Assembly: GCF_000003815.2 (NCBI RefSeq)
Contig: NC_049979.1
Span: forward strand, 34,503,738 to 34,567,737
DNA from: Branchiostoma floridae
Taxonomy: Eukaryota > Chordata > Leptocardii > Amphioxiformes > Branchiostomatidae
Direction: 5' to 3'
DNA: 64,000 nt
The notes beneath the pieces were generated by a model. That model was not told the DNA's origin. It did not search any database and was given only the letters and a program-made list of their open reading frames with translations. Positions 36,301-48,400 of the stretch are shown here, in pieces; the stretch's first letter is position 1; each line of letters opens with the position of its first letter. Made by a program: the position numbers and the translations under genes.

Positions 36301-36458
36301 GGTGCCCAGACACGGCATCAGTCAAGGATAAGATGTTGTACGCTAGCAGCAAAGACGCAGTCAAGAAAGCATTGGGGTCCGGAATAACAGAGGTTCAAGC
36401 CACTGACCTCTCAGAGCTGTCCTTCGATTATTTCTGGGAGAAGGCCCAGTCCAAATAG
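30334..36458 (+). CDS. ADF/cofilin, actin-depolymerizing factor
   Basis: Coding exons: 30334-30336 (only the ATG, then GTAAGT), 34070-34219, 35037-35206 and 36302-36458 (TAG), giving 159 residues, the usual ADF/cofilin size. The product starts MASGVSVAAEVVTAL, with the N-terminal Ser that LIM kinases phosphorylate in the family. It has YKYVIYHIAGGE, NTCRYAVYDFSI, KILFIVWCPDTASVKDKMLY and ASSKDAVKKAL, the last covering the long actin-binding helix. Cofilins sever and depolymerise actin filaments in the cytoplasm. An initiator-only first coding exon is a known architecture of animal cofilin genes, which supports the start. The 5' UTR lies in a GC-richer stretch around 30050-30333. Intron 1 (3.7 kb) and intron 3 hold several MITEs. 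Whether it is orthologous to cofilin-1, -2 or destrin cannot be said; amphioxus would precede that split. Confidence 0.94.
31833..31968. repeat. Fold-back repeat in cofilin intron 1
   Basis: CAAAATGTACGGCAAATTAACC is mirrored by GGTTAATTTGCCATACATTTTG, with further pairing inward (TGATAAGTGC / GCACTTATCA; AATATTGATTG), so nearly the whole 136 bp folds into an imperfect hairpin. Confidence 0.65.
32526..32720. mobile_element. MITE with CTGTAAATGC ends, TA flanks
   Basis: TA-CTGTAAATGC at the left and GCATTTACAG-TA at the right. Internal GTTCGCGGTGG / CCACCACGAACA words are also inverted. Partial relatives lie at 10030-10095 and 32003-32150. A TA target duplication is possible. Confidence 0.6.
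35261..35565. mobile_element. MITE, 305 bp, 9-bp target duplication
   Basis: The ends CAGGGCTCTAGCCAGC and GCTGGCTAGAGCTCT are inverted repeats. GGATGGTAT flanks both sides (35252-35260 and 35566-35574). It lies in cofilin intron 3, 55 bases after the donor. Confidence 0.75.
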
Positions 36459-38380
36459 ACGCTAGGCTTCCATAGTACAATCTGGCCTATTCCGTAGGGG
36501 TGGGCATGTTTTTAATGGTGAGAAAATTAACTCAACACTGGAGCTGTCACTACAACAAGTAGCATGGGGACATACAGGACACACCATTCAGTAACAGAAA
36601 ACGAAATGCTAGGTAAAATTTCCAACTTTGTTTACGCCATGTTGTGTACATGAGTAATGTAAGAACAGCTTGTTTTTTCTATGTTTGATACCAACGTGAA
36701 AATAAGTAGGGGCATACCTTGCAAAAAGTACTGTTAGCCTTTCTTGTCTCTGGCCGAAAGGCTGTGTAGTGTAGAGACTTAAACAAGGCCGGATATACAG
36801 AATTCTTCTACAATGATCACTTAAGTAATGTGTGTCTTAGTCATGTTATTTATGTTTGAGTATCTTAATGTCTATGACAGTGTCAATGAGGCTGCTGACT
36901 TTATGTGTTCATGTTTTTAACTGACCATATTTAAGGTCTCTGAAAAAAAAACTTGAAGTTAAGAAAGAGAGAGCTGAATTTTTGTTGTAAAAAACAAACG
37001 GTTCAAAGTGACTTTCAAACTTACATACATGTTTCACTTTGTTTTAATCACATGTAGTGCCATATTGTGTGTTTTAAAGAAATTTTGCCGATGAATTCTA
37101 TTAGGGTTCAGTCCTAGGGTGGATTTGCTGTAACAGCGTTACATATACGAGGAACTTACCAGCAGTTAGAACTACAATGTCACCATGAGTATTGAAAAAG
37201 AATTCAAAAATGCATCTGACAAGATTCGCCATTTGCCTTTCACAAGCTGCAAAGCCTATGGTGCTGATAGTCTGAGAAAGAAAAGATTGCTAAGCTCACA
37301 GATTCGAAATTTATTTACCAGGGAGGTACGCGATCACATGTATTCAGCCTTACATGGTTAAGTAAGTTGTCCTTTATTCCCTAGCAACATAGTGTTGTTG
37401 GTTATTTATTTATTATGTTTAATTTAACGGCAGGTAGTAGGAATAATGTGACTTATCTAACTGACACAGAATTAGAAGAACTTGGCTTGAGCCACGAGCC
37501 ATATTCAGTTGCATGTTTTATTTGTTGCAAATGCAATGCATGTTTGTTGCATATGTAGGGTTTTCAGGGGTATGGAAGTAGCATTTGGAAAGGCATGGGA
37601 CCATGCTTCACTAAGATGTCCTTTAAAAATTTGGTAGCATTGGAAATAACGTCTCACTGATGTGCTGCTTCAAATTCCCTGCCAGATTTTGATATTACGT
37701 AGACATTACAAATTCCATGGATGTTGCTGTGGTAGTGATACGGTCTGTCAAGAAGCCTGGACACTTGCATAGAGATGGGAGGAGATTTGAAGACTTTAAG
37801 AAATAATTTAGTGTTTAAATCACCTTTGGAGTCATGCTGTCAAGGGTGGGGGGGCAGTTTATGTCTGAATAAAGACATGACAACTTCTCACTCCTGTAAA
37901 GTGTCATTGCTACAATGTCTGTTGTCCCTGATCATACATAGGCTGGATGCCAGACTTTCTAGGGCCTACACAGGCTAGTTTCTAGACTTCAGGGCCAACA
38001 TACATGGAAATGTTCCGCCGGTCTTGAGTTTTATGCTTAGGTCACAAATGCAATGGAAAAGAGGTCCTGCTAGACAGTTCACATGCTGTTTGGGGGCACT
38101 TTCGAAGGTGACCCATACATTCAATCAATCGTTTGCTTGCATCATTGGACACCCTGAAATTTTTTCTGCTCAGAGTTAAAATCAGCCAGGGACCCAGCGA
38201 CAAAGAGACGCTGTGACCTACCCGTGAGAACACCGAGAGATATCCTGCAGTCCACTGGGACGAATTTGTGGCTTTGGAGCCCAGCTGGGGGCGACAGGCA
38301 CAGGCACAACTGTGACTGAAGTATCAGACCCCATGCTTTAGGTTCTGACTCGGAGAGGGCAGTTGCAAATTTTCATTGAC
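36459..38380. other. Cofilin 3' UTR and intergenic DNA, no gene supported
   Basis: The start of this stretch should be 3' UTR. A 58-codon frame at 37185-37361 with a good Kozak context is the only coding hint; its first residues loosely resemble acyl-CoA-binding proteins but the resemblance stops after about 18 residues. Confidence 0.3.
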
Positions 38381-38390
38381 AGTGTGTTGG

Positions 38391-38702
38391 CTAATTTCCA
38401 TACAGATCTACTGGTGCCATAAGATAGCATCAAAGCTGCTTGGCTGACTCCCTTTGGCTGGCTATACTCCTTGGCCAGCTTCCATACTACAGTAGAAGCC
38501 GTTTAATTGCACACACGATTTGCCAGCGTATTTCGTGCAATTATCCGGATGGTGCAACAAAACAAAGTTATCAAGCCTGACCGCACCACCATTAGATTTG
38601 GTGGGGACTCCATGCAATTAACAGAAGTGTGCAGTTATCCATTGTGCAATTAACTGGCTTCTACTGTATTTAATGGCACCGGTAAATCTGCTTGGAGATT
38701 AG
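38391..38702. mobile_element. MITE interrupted by a second MITE
   Basis: Outer ends CTAATTTCCATACAGATCTA and ..AAATCTGCTTGGAGATTAG belong to the family at 17132-17308. The right arm is displaced by an inserted element at 38490-38666. Confidence 0.65.
38490..38666. mobile_element. Tc1/mariner (pogo-like) MITE, nested
   Basis: CAGTAGAAGCC.. GTGCAATTAACTGGCTTCTACTG: TIRs of about 23 bp, starting CAGT, flanked by TA on both sides (38488-38489 and 38667-38668). A TA duplication and CAGT ends are typical of Tc1/mariner-pogo elements. Confidence 0.75.
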
Positions 38703-39505
38703 TGTTAGCACTGGGCAAGGACTGGCATAGGTAGGCTATGGAAGCACTTAATACAACTCAACCTTCTTCCACATGCACTGAATTTTCAAACAGATGTACA
38801 TGTATAAGTCAAACTTATTTTGAGAGTCTTATGTGGGCATTGGCCTTTTCTGCATTTCTACATCTCGAAGTGAATGCAAAGAAGGGAATGACCCACAAAA
38901 ATAAGCCTGACTCGATACGTCTGCTTGGAAATTAAACATTTCTTTCCATCAATTTGTGCAAATCATTCAATGATCTGTTTGAGATGTGATCACCTCAAGC
39001 AAGGTCACCACTACTAATCGGACTCTATACATGTATATACTATAGTAGCAAAGTGATAGAATGCAGCTCAAACTCAAAGTGGGGGATTGTAAACTTTCAT
39101 TTTAATTTGTCACTTTGGAGTAAAACTTTGTTCAAATCAAACATTGAACTCCGGATCCAGGCCAAGGGATGTATGGTAAAACTTCCGTACAGTCGAAGAA
39201 TTGTGTACGATTCGCATGTTGTTTACATCTGTTATCGTGTAGATAAACAAGAAACAAAATGTGTGTTTTTTTCAAGATCACCTGGCGAAAAGTGCCCAAA
39301 GTGCAGGTCCCTCAGACCTTTTAAGCATCAGCCCAAGATTTCAGCTGGGTCAGTTGAAGATTCAGAGCGGACCTTCTTGGTGATAAAACGACGTGTTGAT
39401 TAACGGATAACATTGTGACATAAAACGCTTGCTTATTTTAAACCCCAGTGAATGTTTAAACCCCAATAAATTCATTTTACAATTGTATAGTACAACATTG
39501 TCATA

Positions 39506-41564
39506 TCAGTCCTCTGGCCCAAATACCCCAGGCGCCTCTTTCAGAGCCACTCGGATCAGTTCTTCCCAGAACCAGCGCTTGATGTAGGTCGCGCGTTCCT
39601 TCTCATCTTGTACCGACTTGGTGAGGGTCTTCTGGATGCCTTGCAGCTTCTCCAAACTCAGTCCTTGTGTGTCGGGTAACTCGTAAGTTGTGCGATCGGG
39701 CACGGCAGCGATGATGTTCTTGATAACTGGGTACCGGAGAACATGCGGGGCGGTAGTGGCGAGTCTGCATCGAAGGGAGTCGGCATGAGCGAGAAGCTTT
39801 TCTGCATAGTCTCTCTCAAGCTTGAGCTCTGCCCACAGCTTGTTCACTAACGACTTGGCCTCTTCATACTGAGGATCTTCTGCGTCCTCGTGTTTGGGCG
39901 ATGGGGTTGTTGTTGTAAGAGACGCTCCTCCTCCTTGAGTAGACGTTGTCGTCTGACTGTCTGTATCCGCGCCGCTGTTGTCGGGTGCTTCCGTCTCTTC
40001 TCCACGGACAACTGGAGGATAGCGCTCTGGGACATCGCCTTCTCCGGCAGCAGGGCGTTTGTCTGCTGTATCTGGAGCTGTGGCTGGTAGGCCGGATGCC
40101 GAGCTTGTTGAAGACTCTGCTTTGACGTCTGCGGCGTCACCGGTAGCGGCTGGTGGTGAGCTGTCCTTGCCGCTGTTGTCCGATGGTGCGTCCGGCTCTT
40201 TTTCCTGAGAAACATTGATCTTGTCATTCTCCAGCTCTGGTTTCTCTGGCAGCTCCGTCTTGACTGTCTCCTCGGAAGTCTTGTCTGGGTATAAAAATGA
40301 GAAACCCACATTCTATAACGCTGTTTCGACCGACGTCTATTCATCAGTGTTCCATATAAACTAAAGGTATATATGCCCCACATTCATCTAGAGGTGGATT
40401 TGAAGGGACTTGTTTTCCCTTACCCCAAGAAGGTTCAATTTTGAAAACTTATATCCTTGTTTGAATGATGAATTCTACCGCCTCTTACCTTGACCCTTTG
40501 GTAGCTCACACTCTAGCGCGCTGACGTCCCTGTCTTCGTTGGCAGCAAACTCGTCAGCTGTGTCACAAGTTGAGGCTGTGTCTGAAGTTGAGGCTGTGTC
40601 TGAAGAGTCTAGTTTGACGTCTGCGATGTCGCCGGTGACGGAAGGTGGCTTGCTATCCTTAGCGTTGTTGTCTGAGGGTGTGGCCTCTGCTTCCTGAGAA
40701 ACTACCACCTCTTTGCCCTGGTGATTCTGCAGCTCCGACAGAGTCTCCTGCTTCCCCTGCACGGATGCCTCAACGGTCCCCTCGGGAGGCTTGGTCGAGA
40801 CTAAATAGAAAAATACAATACGTATATTGTGTGTTTTTCATCATTTCATTTTTCGACTTAAGATCTAAACAAGTGTCATTTCAACAGGGCTTTCCCACAA
40901 AATGCAGTTCCCTTTAGGTATGTCTTCACTACTTACTTCTTTGAAAGTTGCCATTGTCTTCCATATGTGTCGCTGCCCTGTGGGAAAATTAAGAGCTAGC
41001 TAATGTCTCCCCTATTAAGACAGCATGAAAGTACATACACTCTCACCCTGCATAGGAACAGAAACAGATCTTACCTTGGTTCTGTCTATGCTGACTTTTC
41101 ACCTCCATGCCGTCGAGAGTAACGGACACTTGTAAGAACACTTCCTCATTCCTCCGCCCGCTTTTGTTTGACCGGTCCATGATGTACCACCACTTCTGTG
41201 GTAAACCGTCCGCTGACTCTAGTGCGGCTGCAACATCGATGGACAGCTCACCAACTGTGGCGTCTTTGCAGCGCTTTGCCTTCCGAAGTTTCAGAACCAG
41301 TTGGTCTGTTGGCGACCATGGCACGAACTCCGTAGAATGTTCCCAGATCAATGCGTCTGACTTTTTCTTAGCGGTTTGTATCTTTACCTTGCCATGGCGC
41401 ATTGTCACTAGATACTTGCCCTGGCTCTTGCGACCGACTTTGCCCTCGTGGACAGTTACGTTGAGTTTTGTCTCGTCGCTCTGTCTTTTACCGCCAGGCC
41501 TGATCATTGAAAGCACGTGTGCCACTGAAAGGAACGCTGACGCCGCCTTGTCGAGAACCCCCAT
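39506..41564 (-). CDS. C2-domain protein of unknown function, copy A
   Basis: Proposed exons on the - strand: 41075-41564; a small 36-bp exon near 40937-40972 (phase-symmetric); 40489-40800; 39506-40284 (TGA). Together about 540 residues. Exon 1 encodes MGVLDKAASAFLSV.. then a C2-like beta-sandwich (LNVTVHEGKVGRKSQGKYLV, ALIWEHSTEFVPW, LVLKLRKAKRCKDATVGELS, WWYIMDRSNKSGRRNEEVFL). Exons 3 and 4 encode acidic, Ser/Thr/Pro-rich, probably disordered sequence, ending in a helical domain (YEEAKSLVNKLWAELKLERD.. VLRYPVIKNIIAAVPDRTTY.. WFWEELIRVALKEAP). I chose the ATG at 41564 because the in-frame codons upstream have no ATG and all three copies keep this one. C2 domains usually bind membranes or partners; the Asp residues for Ca2+ are not clearly present, so Ca2+-independent binding is more likely. 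I do not recognise the family. Confidence 0.75.
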
Positions 41565-41860
41565 ATTTCTATGGGAAACTTGGAGATTCAATTGACAAAA
41601 CGCGGAGCTCGAGAGATCCGTGCGTTTCCTCGGTCAACAGTGGCGTTATGTTTGGTTGCTGTGCTACAGCGTGGAGAAATGCAGTTCTAGAACACTCCGT
41701 GACAATCGCGAGCGCTCCATGGAACAAAGCATTGACAACCTTGACCCCAGTGACCCCGAAATGACGTAACCTAGGCAATGATGACGTTGGAATATTGCGC
41801 TGATCGTGATGTCATAGTGAGGAGTGACATTGACTTTGACTTTTCCAACATTCCTTCATA
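41565..41860 (-). promoter_or_regulatory. Promoter region of C2 gene copy A
   Basis: About 200-300 bases upstream of the ATG are strongly conserved with the regions upstream of copies B (52236-52500) and C (53402-53605). A CRE/ATF-like TGACGTAA sits at 41762-41769. The region is GC-richer than its surroundings. No TATA box is seen. Confidence 0.5.
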
Positions 41861-42143
41861 CCACCCTGTACCAAACGTTAGCATTTGTCAAGGTATTTCA
41901 AAAACAGGTGTCCTTTTTATTTGCAGTATGTTTATATGCTTGTGTAATTGTAATGTGGTGAGAAATACTCTGTAAGTTGATGCTGTATTACTGTGATCGG
42001 AAATTACTCTCAGATTTTAGATCGGTGTTCTTTCATTTGGACGCACGTACGATAAAGTACAGATCATCGTAAGTCAAGAGCTCGAGCTAGGTTATGTTTC
42101 CGACAGAGCATACTACAGACTCCCGTTTATAGCATATAGCATT

Positions 42144-42656
42144 GATCATCGTGGGGCCGCGTAGCACAGTGGTAGTGTATTCGGCCCGTGACCGAGAGGT
42201 CGCCGGTTCGAATCCGCCTGCCGTGTTGCTGGTCTTGTGCCCTTGGGAAAGGCACTTTACACGACTTTCCTCACTTTACTCAAGTGAAAAATGAGTCGTC
42301 CCTCGGATAGGACGTTAAATGGAGGTCCCGTGTATGGGGAGAGCCATACCCCATGCACGTTAAAGAACCCCCACACGTGCGATGGTGCGGTGTGCGTTGG
42401 TGCAACTCCTTCTGTCGGGAGTTGGTGATTCACTTCAAATCACCCGGATGGAGGCCTGGTGAACCTCTGTCTCGTATCAGCCACATGGTGATTTGCATCA
42501 TTCACCCGGACGGGTGACGGGGTGTGTCACCCCGTAAGGGGCGGTATAACCCGTCGTGTGCGAACATGTACAGGGTTAGCCATTGATAATAGCCTACGGC
42601 TAGTTGGGCAGCCTTGGCTGTTTGTAAACAGCTGAACAAATAAATAAATAAATAAA
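42144..42656 (+). mobile_element. Full-length tRNA-derived SINE
   Basis: The head GGGGCCGCGTAGCACAGTGG (A box) with the B box GGTTCGAATCC at 42205-42215 is a tRNA-like RNA polymerase III promoter. A long body (CTTGGGAAAGGCACTTTACA.., GGAGGTCCCGTGTATGGGGA) and an (AAAT)n tail follow. ATAGCATT is duplicated at 42136-42143 and 42657-42664. It sits between C2 gene copies A and B. It is not a functional tRNA gene: the anticodon loop lacks the usual U33 and there is no intact acceptor stem. Confidence 0.85.
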
Positions 42657-45290
42657 ATAGCATTAGACGTGCTGAGTCTCTTGATAGATGATATCCATTT
42701 TTTTTGGGGTCCAAATCACTGCTCCGTTTCGGCCCTTTGCAGAGTATGCTCTTATTTTGGAGGTTTTCAGTAATGTAGAAAGGCGAAATACAGGGAAAAT
42801 TTGAATATCGTCCATTATATATGTTAATACCTATACAAACAACGAGCTTATCGAAGGAACAATGCAGACAAGTGATGGAATGTTGTCAACTGTAATGATG
42901 AACAACCTTCATTTTATTTTTTCACTTTGGAAGAAAACTATTCAATCTGAATATTGGTGTCTTAAGCCCAAGGGATGGAACATCTTTGACAGAAATACAA
43001 TGCAAAGACGGGATTGTATACAGTAAGCATGGTGTTTACATCTGTTTGCGTGTGGGTAAAGTATCTCCAAAACATTAACTGAATATTAAATAATTGAAAA
43101 GTAATATAAACAGCAAGATTCAATTCCGGAACAAGCAACTGGGACCATTACATAGCCAAATATGTTTGGCAAAACGAGCGGACCGTTTATAAGAAACAAA
43201 ATCATTTTGCATTTAAAGAGTATCAGGCGTCAAAGTGCCTTCTCAACATCAGATTAAAGTTGGGTCAGTTAGAGGTTCATAACGGACCTTCTTGGTGACA
43301 AAACATTGTGTTGATTGGTTGACTAACAATGCTGTTAGATAACACTCTTTTCAAAACCCAGTAATATGCTGAACGCATGCAGGATATGTATTTTGCAATT
43401 GTTGCATGAGATATCTGTCACTTCAGTCCTCTTGCCCAAATACTTGGGGCGCCTCTTTCAGAGCCACGCGGACCAGTTCTTCCCAGTACCAGAGCTTGAT
43501 GTAGGTCGCGCGTTCCTTCTCATCTTGTACCGACTTGGTGAGGGTCTTCTGGATGTCTTGCAGCTCCTCCAAACTTAGTCCTTGTGTGTCAGGTAACTCG
43601 TAAGATGTGCGATCGGGCACAGCAGCGATAATGTTCTTGATAACAGGGTAGCGGAGAACATGCGGGGCGGTATTGGCGAGTCTGCATCGAAGGGAGTTGG
43701 CATGAGCGAGAAGCTTTTCTGCATAGTCTCTCTCAAGCTTCAGCTCTGCCCACAGCTTGTTGACTAACGACTTGGCCTCTTCATACTGAGGATCTTCTGC
43801 GTCCTCGTGTTTGGGCGATGGGGTGGTTACTGTAAGAGGCGCTCCTCCTCCTTGAGTAGACGTTGTCGTCTTACTGTCTGTGTCTGTATCCGCGCCGCTG
43901 TTGTTGGGTGCTTCAGTCTGTTCTCCACGGGCAACTGAAGGATGGTGCTCTGGGACATCGCCTTCTCCGGCAGCAGGGCGTTTGTCTGCTGTATCTGGAG
44001 CTGTGGCTGGTAGGCCGGATGCCGAGCTTGTTGAAGACGCTGCTTTGACGTCTGCGGCGTCGCCGGCAGCGGCTGGTGGTGAGCGGTTGTCCGATGGTGC
44101 GTCCGGCTCTTTTTCTTGGGAAACATTGATCTTGTCATTCTCCAGCTCTGGTTTCTCTTGCAGCTCCGTCTTGACTGTCCCCTCGGAAGTCTTGTCTGGG
44201 TATAAAAAGGAGAAACCCACATTCTATAACGCTGTTTCGACCGACGTCTATTCATCAGTGTTCTATCTAAACTAAAGGTGTACATGCCCCACATTGATCT
44301 AGAGGTGGATTTGCAGGGACTTTTTTTCCCTTACCCCAAGAAGGTTCAATTTTGAAAACTTATATCCTTGTTTGAACGATGAATTCTACCGCCTCTTACC
44401 TTGACCCTTTGGTAGCTCACACTCTTGCGCGCTGACGTCTCTGTCTTCGTTGGCAGCAAACTTGTCCGCTGTGTCACAAGTTGAGGCTGTGTCTGAAGTT
44501 GAGGCTATGTCTGAAGAGTCTAGTTTGACGTCTGCGATGTCGCCGGCGACGGATGGTGGTTTGCTGTCCTTAGCGCTGTTGTCTTGGGGTGTGGCTTCTG
44601 TTTCCTCAGAAACTTTGGCTGCAGCCTCTTTGCCCTGAGTCAGAGTCTCAGGCGTCCCATGCACATATGCCTCAACGGTCCCCTCGGGAGGTTTGGCCAA
44701 GACTAAACAGAACGATACCATACGTATAAGAGTCACATCAACACGACTTTCCCACAAAAAGTAGTTCCCTTTAGATATGTCTTCCACTTTTTACTTCTTT
44801 GAAAATGTCCATTGAGAAGTCATTTCCATATGTATCCCTGCCCTGTGGGAGAAATAAAAGCTTGCTGATTTCTACCCTATCAAGACAGGTGTATATGACC
44901 ATAAAAGTACATACACTATCTTACCCTGCATAGGAACAGAAATAGGCACATCTTACCTTGGTCCTGTGTAGGCTGACTTTTCACCACCGTGCCGTCGAGA
45001 GTAACGGACACTTGTAAGAACACTTCCTCATTCCTCCGCCCGCCTTTGTTGGGTCGGTCCATGATGTACCACCACTTCTGTGGTAAACCGTCCGCTGACT
45101 CTAGTGCGGCTGCAACATCGATGGACAGCTCACCAACTGTGGTGTCTTTGCAGCGCTTCGCCTTCCGAAGTTTTAGAACCAGTAGGTCTGTTGGCGACCA
45201 TGGCACAAACTCCGTAGAATGCTCCCAGATCAGTGTATCTGACTTTTTCTTAGCGGTTTGCATCTTTACCTTGCCATGGCGCATTGTTAC

Positions 45291-45334
45291 AATGACAATG
45301 ACAATGACAATGACAATGATGACAATGACAATGA
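45291..45334 (-). repeat. (CATTGT)n microsatellite tail of the LINE
   Basis: About seven copies of the hexamer, one imperfect, form the 3' terminus of the element in place of poly(A), directly abutting exon 1 sequence of C2 copy B. Confidence 0.85.
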
Positions 45335-45430
45335 TGTTTATTGCATGTTCATGCCCCAATGGGGCTAAATGCATTAAGTTTGATATAAAGTTAATGACAA
45401 CAAATAAACAATGATGTATCCTAATAATAA

Positions 45431-48400
45431 CTATTTTCTACAAGCTTCGTCCCTCCTCTTAAAACAAGAGTAAACGAACTTACACAGTTCTTCCAATATG
45501 TCATAGTTAGTTGATGACATCAGATATTTAAACATGTCTGCCTTTGTTGTGTTTGTATATTTCTCTTTAACACGTTTAACATTAACAAGGCTATTACGCA
45601 TATCATTGTACAGAGAACACTCTAGTACAAAGTGCATTTCATTTTCTATACATCTGACATTCTTATTACAAAACATGCATATTCTATCGTCAGGAGGAGT
45701 TCGGGTGTATCTGCCAGCTTCAATTTGCAGTGGGTGATCGCTGATCCTTAATTTAGTCATGGCTCGGCGATAACTAAAATTTGTTATCTCTAGGTACTTT
45801 TCTCTTTCATAAGTAAGCTTGAATTTTCTGTAGGTTCTTAACTTATTACCTTGGTTTTCCTTCATGCCAGGAGAATTCATTTCGGAGTAAAAATTTTGAA
45901 CAAAGTTGTCTTTCAGTCTTTGGTTTACTTCGGACTGAGCGAAAGATGTGTTGCGATCACTGTTAATCAAAAGATAGGCAAAACCAGACTCCTCCAGGAT
46001 TTTACTAACATTGGAAAACCAGCATGGTATGTTGCGACTGTGTAAGTCCTGCTGTACAAGAAAAGCTTCAAATTGTAGACTATTTCTTGGCACTTCTTTA
46101 ACTAATCTTTTGTAGTATGAATACAATCTAGTATATACTTCGATCCACAGAGGATACCTGCCTAGTTCTGCCCTTGTTGCAAGATTACTTGAGTTTTTTC
46201 TTACGCCTAATAACGACTTGCAAAACTTCAGATGAACTTGTTCAATGGGTGACTTATCATTTAATCCGATTTTGCCCCATACCTCTGCACCATAAGTCAA
46301 TATTGGGACAACGCAGGCATCAAATAATTTACAATATACTGAAATTGAAGGATTGGTTTCTCCTAGTGTTGTTTTAATACTGAACAGAGCTCTTAGCGCC
46401 TTCTTTTGTAATGTTTTTAATGCTGTTGTGAAGTTGCAACCTGTTGTAAGCACCACTCCTAAATAGCAATATGAAGAAACTATCTCTATGTCTTCGTTGA
46501 GTATATGAAATTTCAGATTTGAGAACATATGACCCTTTTTGTTAAATACGATTATTTTTGTCTTATTTATGTTAACTGATAATTTCCATTTGTTGCAATA
46601 GAGACCTAGTTTATCAATTGCATTTTGAAGACCATTTTGGCTAGTTGATAGTAGGACAAGGTCGTCGGCATAAAATAAACTTGATACTTCAGATGTATTT
46701 AGCAAGGGCGCATCAAAATCTCCTGTATTCAGTTCGTCTGCTAAGTCACTGATATATAGGTTAAATAGTGAGGGACTTAGAACACAACCTTGCCGCACTC
46801 CTATTTTGACAGGGAAATTTTCACTTAAACCTATATTTGTTTTCACACTCGCTGCGGATTGACTATATAAACTTTTTAGCATATCAAAAAATCTACCGGA
46901 AATGCCTTTTGATATGAGTTTGAATAATAGGCCCTCGTGCCAAATTGAATCAAATGCCTTGGATAGATCCACAAAGCAAGCAAATAGTTGATTTCTTGAC
47001 TGTGTATATTTGGAAATCAACGTTTTCAGAACAAATATGTTATCTGACGTTCTGTAATTCTTCCGGAATCCTGCTTGATTAGGTTTAAGAATTTTGTTTT
47101 CCTCGAGAAAAGAGGAGAGCCTTTTGTTTAGTACAGAGGTAAACAGTTTCCCGAGACAGCTAGAAATGGAAATCCCGCGGTAGTTGTTAGTGTCGTCTTT
47201 TCTCCCTGATTTGAATATGGGCACTATGTAGCTTTTTGACCAGGTTTGGGGGAATTTTCCACTAAAAAAGATGCGATTGAATAATGCAACAAGAGGCTTT
47301 AAAAGTAAGCTGTGTCCCGCTTTCAGCATTTCGTTAATTATCATGTCTTCGCCGCTCGCCTTTTTGTTTTTGAGAGCCGTTATTGCACTACTTATTTCAG
47401 CCTCCGTGATTTGGCAATCAAGAGGCCCTTGCTCTGTGTTGAGTTCCTCCAGTGCCTTTAGATTGTCTTTAATTTTCATTTCAAATTCAGTGTCAAAATT
47501 TTGCCTCTCAAGCCTACGTTTTTCATGTAATGCTTTGAAGTGAGTTACCCATGAATCAGGCGGGATTTCTTCTAAAGCTTTTGGAGTAGAATTGGCGTTT
47601 TTAAATTGTTTAAGTAGATTCCAAAAGGCGGTTGGATTATTTTCCTGAAGATTTTGGAGCTGCATTAAACAGTCAGTTTCATAGTCTTTTTTGCGCTTTC
47701 GAATTAGTTTGTTGTATTCCTTTTTCTTCCTAAAATAGCTACCTCGAATAAAAGGGTTCTTTGGGTTTCGTTGCAATAAATATTGCAGATTACGGAGCTC
47801 TTTCCGGGCCTCGAAGCAATTTTTGTTGAACCACTTTTTATTTGTTCGTAATTTTTTTTGTTTACTGTTATGTTTGATTTGTAGTGACATTTTCCCCGCT
47901 ATTTCTAAGATTTCCTGAAATTTGTGAACTTCTTTGTCGATGTTTGCATTTAAGATTGAGTTTAGATGCGTTGACAAATTAAAATTTTCAAGCTTGTGCG
48001 ATAATGCTTGGCTGCGTAAAGCATTTATAAACTTTTCGCTGGAGTCCGGTCCCCAGACAAATCTGTCTGGCAAAGGTCGCATATTTATTTTGGGTGTTTC
48101 GTTTTGAGATTCTTGTATAAGTGTCTTAATGTTTAGCGAGATCATACAATGATCAGAAAATTCGGTCAATGGATGTACTCTAAATATATTGATATTGTGG
48201 AAGAGGGTACTGCTAGCTATGGCATAATCAACGGTGCTACAGCTGTTAGGCTGGTAGCAGGTGAATCGGCCGCTGAGATCTCCCAGGACTCGCCCATTTA
48301 GAATGTTGAGGTTGGATTGGTAACATAAATCAGTCAAATCTTTGCCAAATGTGTTTGGCGGGTTTTTATCAGAATAATTTCTTGGGATGTTGAGAATTGG

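Noticed and set aside
37185-37361. 58-codon frame (MSIEKEFKNASDKIRHLPF..) with good Kozak context, slightly like acyl-CoA-binding protein
   Set aside because: Similarity ends after about 18 residues, no partner exon was found and the key YKQATVG segment is absent.
39053-39403. 116-codon frame behind C2 copy A
   Set aside because: The matching flank of copy B (about 42880-43320) is similar in bases but not open, so it is non-coding flank of the tandem unit.
42152-42226. tRNA-like sequence with A and B boxes
   Set aside because: It is the head of a SINE with body, tail and target duplication; the anticodon loop and acceptor stem are not those of a functional tRNA.
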